Source: Heterodera schachtii
Taxonomy: Eukaryota; Nematoda; Chromadorea; Rhabditida; Heteroderidae
Length of the DNA: 64,000 bases
Direction: 5' to 3'
Assembly: GCA_023374025.1 (NCBI GenBank)
Contig: SIJG01000009.1
Location: forward strand, 804,440 to 868,439
In this document: positions 61,258 through 64,000 of the stretch, one piece after another
How positions within the stretch are numbered: the stretch's first letter is position 1
Layout: the number at the start of each line of letters is the position of its first letter
Position numbers and translations under genes: made by a program
The notes under the pieces: model-generated
What the model was told of the DNA's origin: nothing
The model's database searches: none
The model's input: the letters and a program-made list of their open reading frames with translations, nothing else

Positions 61258-61731
61258 TCAAAAAATAGCTTGAACGAAATCTCAGTTGAACTTTTTCGGA
61301 ATTTTTTGGAAAAATTCAGTTAAACCGGTTTTTAAACCAGTTTAAAAAATATGTCATTGTGTAAAATTTTTGGGAATATGGGAAAAATATATGTGAAATT
61401 CTATTTTGTAATTTTTAATGCGATTTCTTAACAGATATTTGTCCAAAAATGACCAAATTTTGCCACAAATCTTATATTTTCTTCTAAAATAGTTATATTA
61501 TGCCAACAAAATTTCAAAATTATGAGTTTTTTAAGAAATCAGAAAAAGTTTTTTTGTCGCTACCTCCAAATCAGGACAAATTTTAGTCGCCATTTTGATG
61601 AAAAATTGTTACTTTATCCACAAAACGATTTAAAAATAATTAAAAAAAATTGGTTATTCTAAAAAAATTTCCAAAAAAATTAGCATTTAGGCACGAAAAA
61701 TAGCCCAAATAAATATTTTTCCCATTATAAC

Positions 61732-62732
61732 TAGAGATCGGCGGAAACGGGATTCCCGCGGGAAAAGACGGGAATCCCGTTCCCGTTTCCCGTCTTTTTT
61801 GCCCGGACGGGATTTTTACGGGAACGGGAAAAACCCGGGAATCCCGTTTCCCGTCCCGTCTTTTTGAATTCCCGTTTCCCGTTTCCCGTTCCCGGAAATT
61901 TTTCTCAAAAAACGGGATAAATTATTATATTTTTTAATGTGATCATTTACATGTTTATGTGGTCAAGTGGATAAACCTTCAGGTTTTAATTGTTTGTCGC
62001 TTGGGTTCAATTCCCCAACGCAATACAACATTTTTTCATATTTTCTTTACATTAACTCAATTGAAATTTAATTAAAAAAATAATTAAACTTAAAAATTAT
62101 TATTATTTCTTTTTAACAGCCTAAAAATTCAAAAAATTAACCAAAGATTTGATCGTTTTTGGTCAAAATCTGTTAACAAATTGCACCAAATTTTTCAAAA
62201 TTTTCCCGGCGACGCCTATCGGCACAGCCGTTCCCTCCTGTTCCCCAAATTTTTTTCGAAAAAGGGCGCCGCAAAAAAAAGAGAATTAAAATAAAAAGAT
62301 TGAAGTGTCTATTAATTAAAAATTTTGAAAAATTCTAAAAATTTTCCACAAATTTTGAAACTCAGAAATCTACAGTTTTTGCCGGTACCGTCGAAAACGT
62401 TGGTACCGGCTTATTTTTTAAATTAATATATTCCGAAAATTAAATTTTTTGTCCAATAAATAAAAATATATCAATCATTTACATAAAAGTAATTGTTTAA
62501 ATAATTTAAATTATAATATTTTCACTTAAAAAATAATAAAGTAAAATTTTTAGAAAAAAATCAAGATTTTTTATAAAAAAAAATTTTTCCCGTTTCCCGC
62601 CGGGATTCCCGTTAAAATTGACGGGATTTTTACGGGAACGGGAAAAAGCCGGGAATCCCGTTCCCGTTTCCCGTCCCGCTCGTTGTCTATTCCCGTTTCC
62701 CGTTCCCGGAAATTTTTTTTTACCGGACTCTA
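61732..62732. mobile_element. hAT-like element in tandem unit 2, 1001 bp
   Basis: Same ends and ATATTAT-type context as the unit 1 copy, with duplication ATTATAAC (61724-61731, 62733-62740). Lacks the 179-base internal duplication. Contains hairpin copy 11 (62206-62230). Confidence 0.9.
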
Positions 62733-62972
62733 ATTATAACCAAGGTTCATCAGACATACAAAATAGGTCCTTTTTGGCGAGGTGTTGGGGTGAGCGGAAA
62801 TTTTATTGGACTCAAGTTTTTGGCAATTAAATGTTTAAAATTGTTCAATCGTCTCCTATAGGCACCGATAGCGTAATGAAATTAAAAAATTAATTAACAA
62901 TTAATTCAAACTGAATGCTTAATTTTTATTCTTTTATATGCCTAAAATAAAAGGTGTGCATGCATTTAATTG

Positions 62973-63528
62973 AAAGTGCCAATTTATAAATCACATTCAT
63001 ATTCCAGAATTTCATTTTTTAATCATCTTTTGTTGTTATTTTTTATTTTTCCAATTTTGCAATTAATTCCATTACATTTTCTCATAAATTTTCAATTAAT
63101 CCTTCAAATTCTTTTAGAAGTTTGGCAATATTTGTTTCAGTTTAAATTTTCGGTCCCATTTCCCCACTTTTATCGTCTTTAATTTCGTAAATCAAGTCTT
63201 CTTCATTTACCAAATTAATCTCCCAAATACCATAGATTTTCCACAATTTCTATTCGCTCAATTCATTTTTCCTTTTTTTCCAAAAACATTTCGGAAATTC
63301 ATTCATCTTTTCGGTAATACCGGTTAAACTGTACTGAATTCCTTCAATAAATATTGGCTTCACCAATGGTGGCAATTGTTTCGACACCTTCGGATTTTTA
63401 GCTTAATAAATTATTATAATTATTATTAATAAATGAAAATGAAAAAATAATATAAAATTCAAACAAACCTTCAACATACAATCGGAATAAATATCCATAT
63501 AAACGTACAAATATTTGAAAGACTTTTT
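62973..63528 (-). pseudogene. Secreted two-module gene family fragment, copy 2
   Basis: Copy of 59890-60445 in tandem unit 2, almost identical, with the same stop codons. Confidence 0.7.
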
Positions 63529-63553
63529 TCAATTTTTTTTTCGAAAAATGGTT

Positions 63554-64000
63554 TAAACCCATTAAAATTACGAATGTAGAGAAAATGCGAAAACAAAAGG
63601 TCAAAGTATGTTATATGTAATGTAATATGTAGAAAAACGGTAAATATAGTAAGGTGCGTAAGGTGTATATGTTTATGGTAACTTAGATAATTGGTATAAC
63701 TTTTTCAGTATTCAGTAGTTAGCCAATCTAAATGATTTTGGTATCAAAAAATTGCTCCCGGACTTTTCGACAGCAAAGGACATTTCGACAGTAAAGGACT
63801 TTTCGACAGAAACACAAAAAATAGTGGACTTTTCGACAGTAAACATAAAAACAAATAATTTTTATTAAAATAGATTATATTGCTTGTCAGTTTTACTAAT
63901 ACTATAATATGTATTGCTAAATCATTATTACTAGGGCTAATATTTTTAGGTTTTAACCTAATTTTTTTTCCTGAGTAGATTTTTATTTTTTAGAACCTTA
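63554..64000. repeat. Large tandem repeat, unit 3 (cut by window end)
   Basis: Restarts TTTAAACCCATTAAAATTACG and continues to the window edge, including the left end of the TIR element (from 63753). The array continues beyond the window by an unknown amount. Confidence 0.9.

Larger units (their letters stand above)
60471..63553. repeat. Large tandem repeat, unit 2 (3083 bp)
   Basis: Nearly identical to unit 1 apart from the losses noted there and scattered single-base differences. Confidence 0.93.

Overview
The window reads as nuclear DNA of a nematode, most likely a plant-parasitic tylenchid of the cyst-nematode type. It is strongly AT-rich outside exons. Genes are split into many small exons by short AT-rich introns, and exons are clearly richer in G+C. 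One intron has a GC-AG boundary, and several genes encode predicted secreted proteins. The species call is inference; no marker gene is present.

Layout. (1) 1-16.4 kb: a broken caspase p10-like exon (454-727), a possible small Cys-rich minus-strand gene (4767-5179), two diverged copies of a 1-kb segment holding near-identical islands (about 3.4-4.3 kb and 11.5-12.2 kb), microsatellites and non-autonomous DNA transposons. (2) 16.4-23.4 kb: the best gene, an 18-exon LAT-type amino acid transporter of 507 residues whose reading frame closes exactly; two introns carry hAT-like elements. (3) 23.6-25.5 kb: a Mutator-like element with long inverted ends and GC-rich internal cargo. (4) 27.5-35.2 kb: four paralogues of a predicted secreted protein with repeated helix-turn-helix-like modules, each with its own lesion. 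(5) 35.9-38.6 kb: a decayed paralogue of the gene at 53.2 kb, with a hAT element inside an exon. (6) 39.9-41.5 kb: a three-exon secreted Cys-rich gene with an in-frame stop before a GPI-like tail. (7) 43.6-52.7 kb: about 35 tandem copies of a 263-bp satellite. (8) 53.2-55.8 kb: an intact four-exon gene for a 499-residue secreted protein built of two related halves. (9) 56.5-64 kb: a foldback element and a 3.1-3.3 kb tandem repeat that runs off the window; each unit holds a hAT element and a fragment of the 53.2-kb gene family.

The main theme is a pair of secreted, effector-like multigene families spread among dense small DNA transposons. At least eleven elements have 8-bp target duplications (perfect, or with one mismatch) and TAGGG/CAGGG-type ends (hAT hallmarks), and no transposase gene is visible. 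A G+C-rich hairpin module recurs inside many of them. No operon-like arrangement, rRNA gene, confident tRNA gene or CRISPR array was seen.
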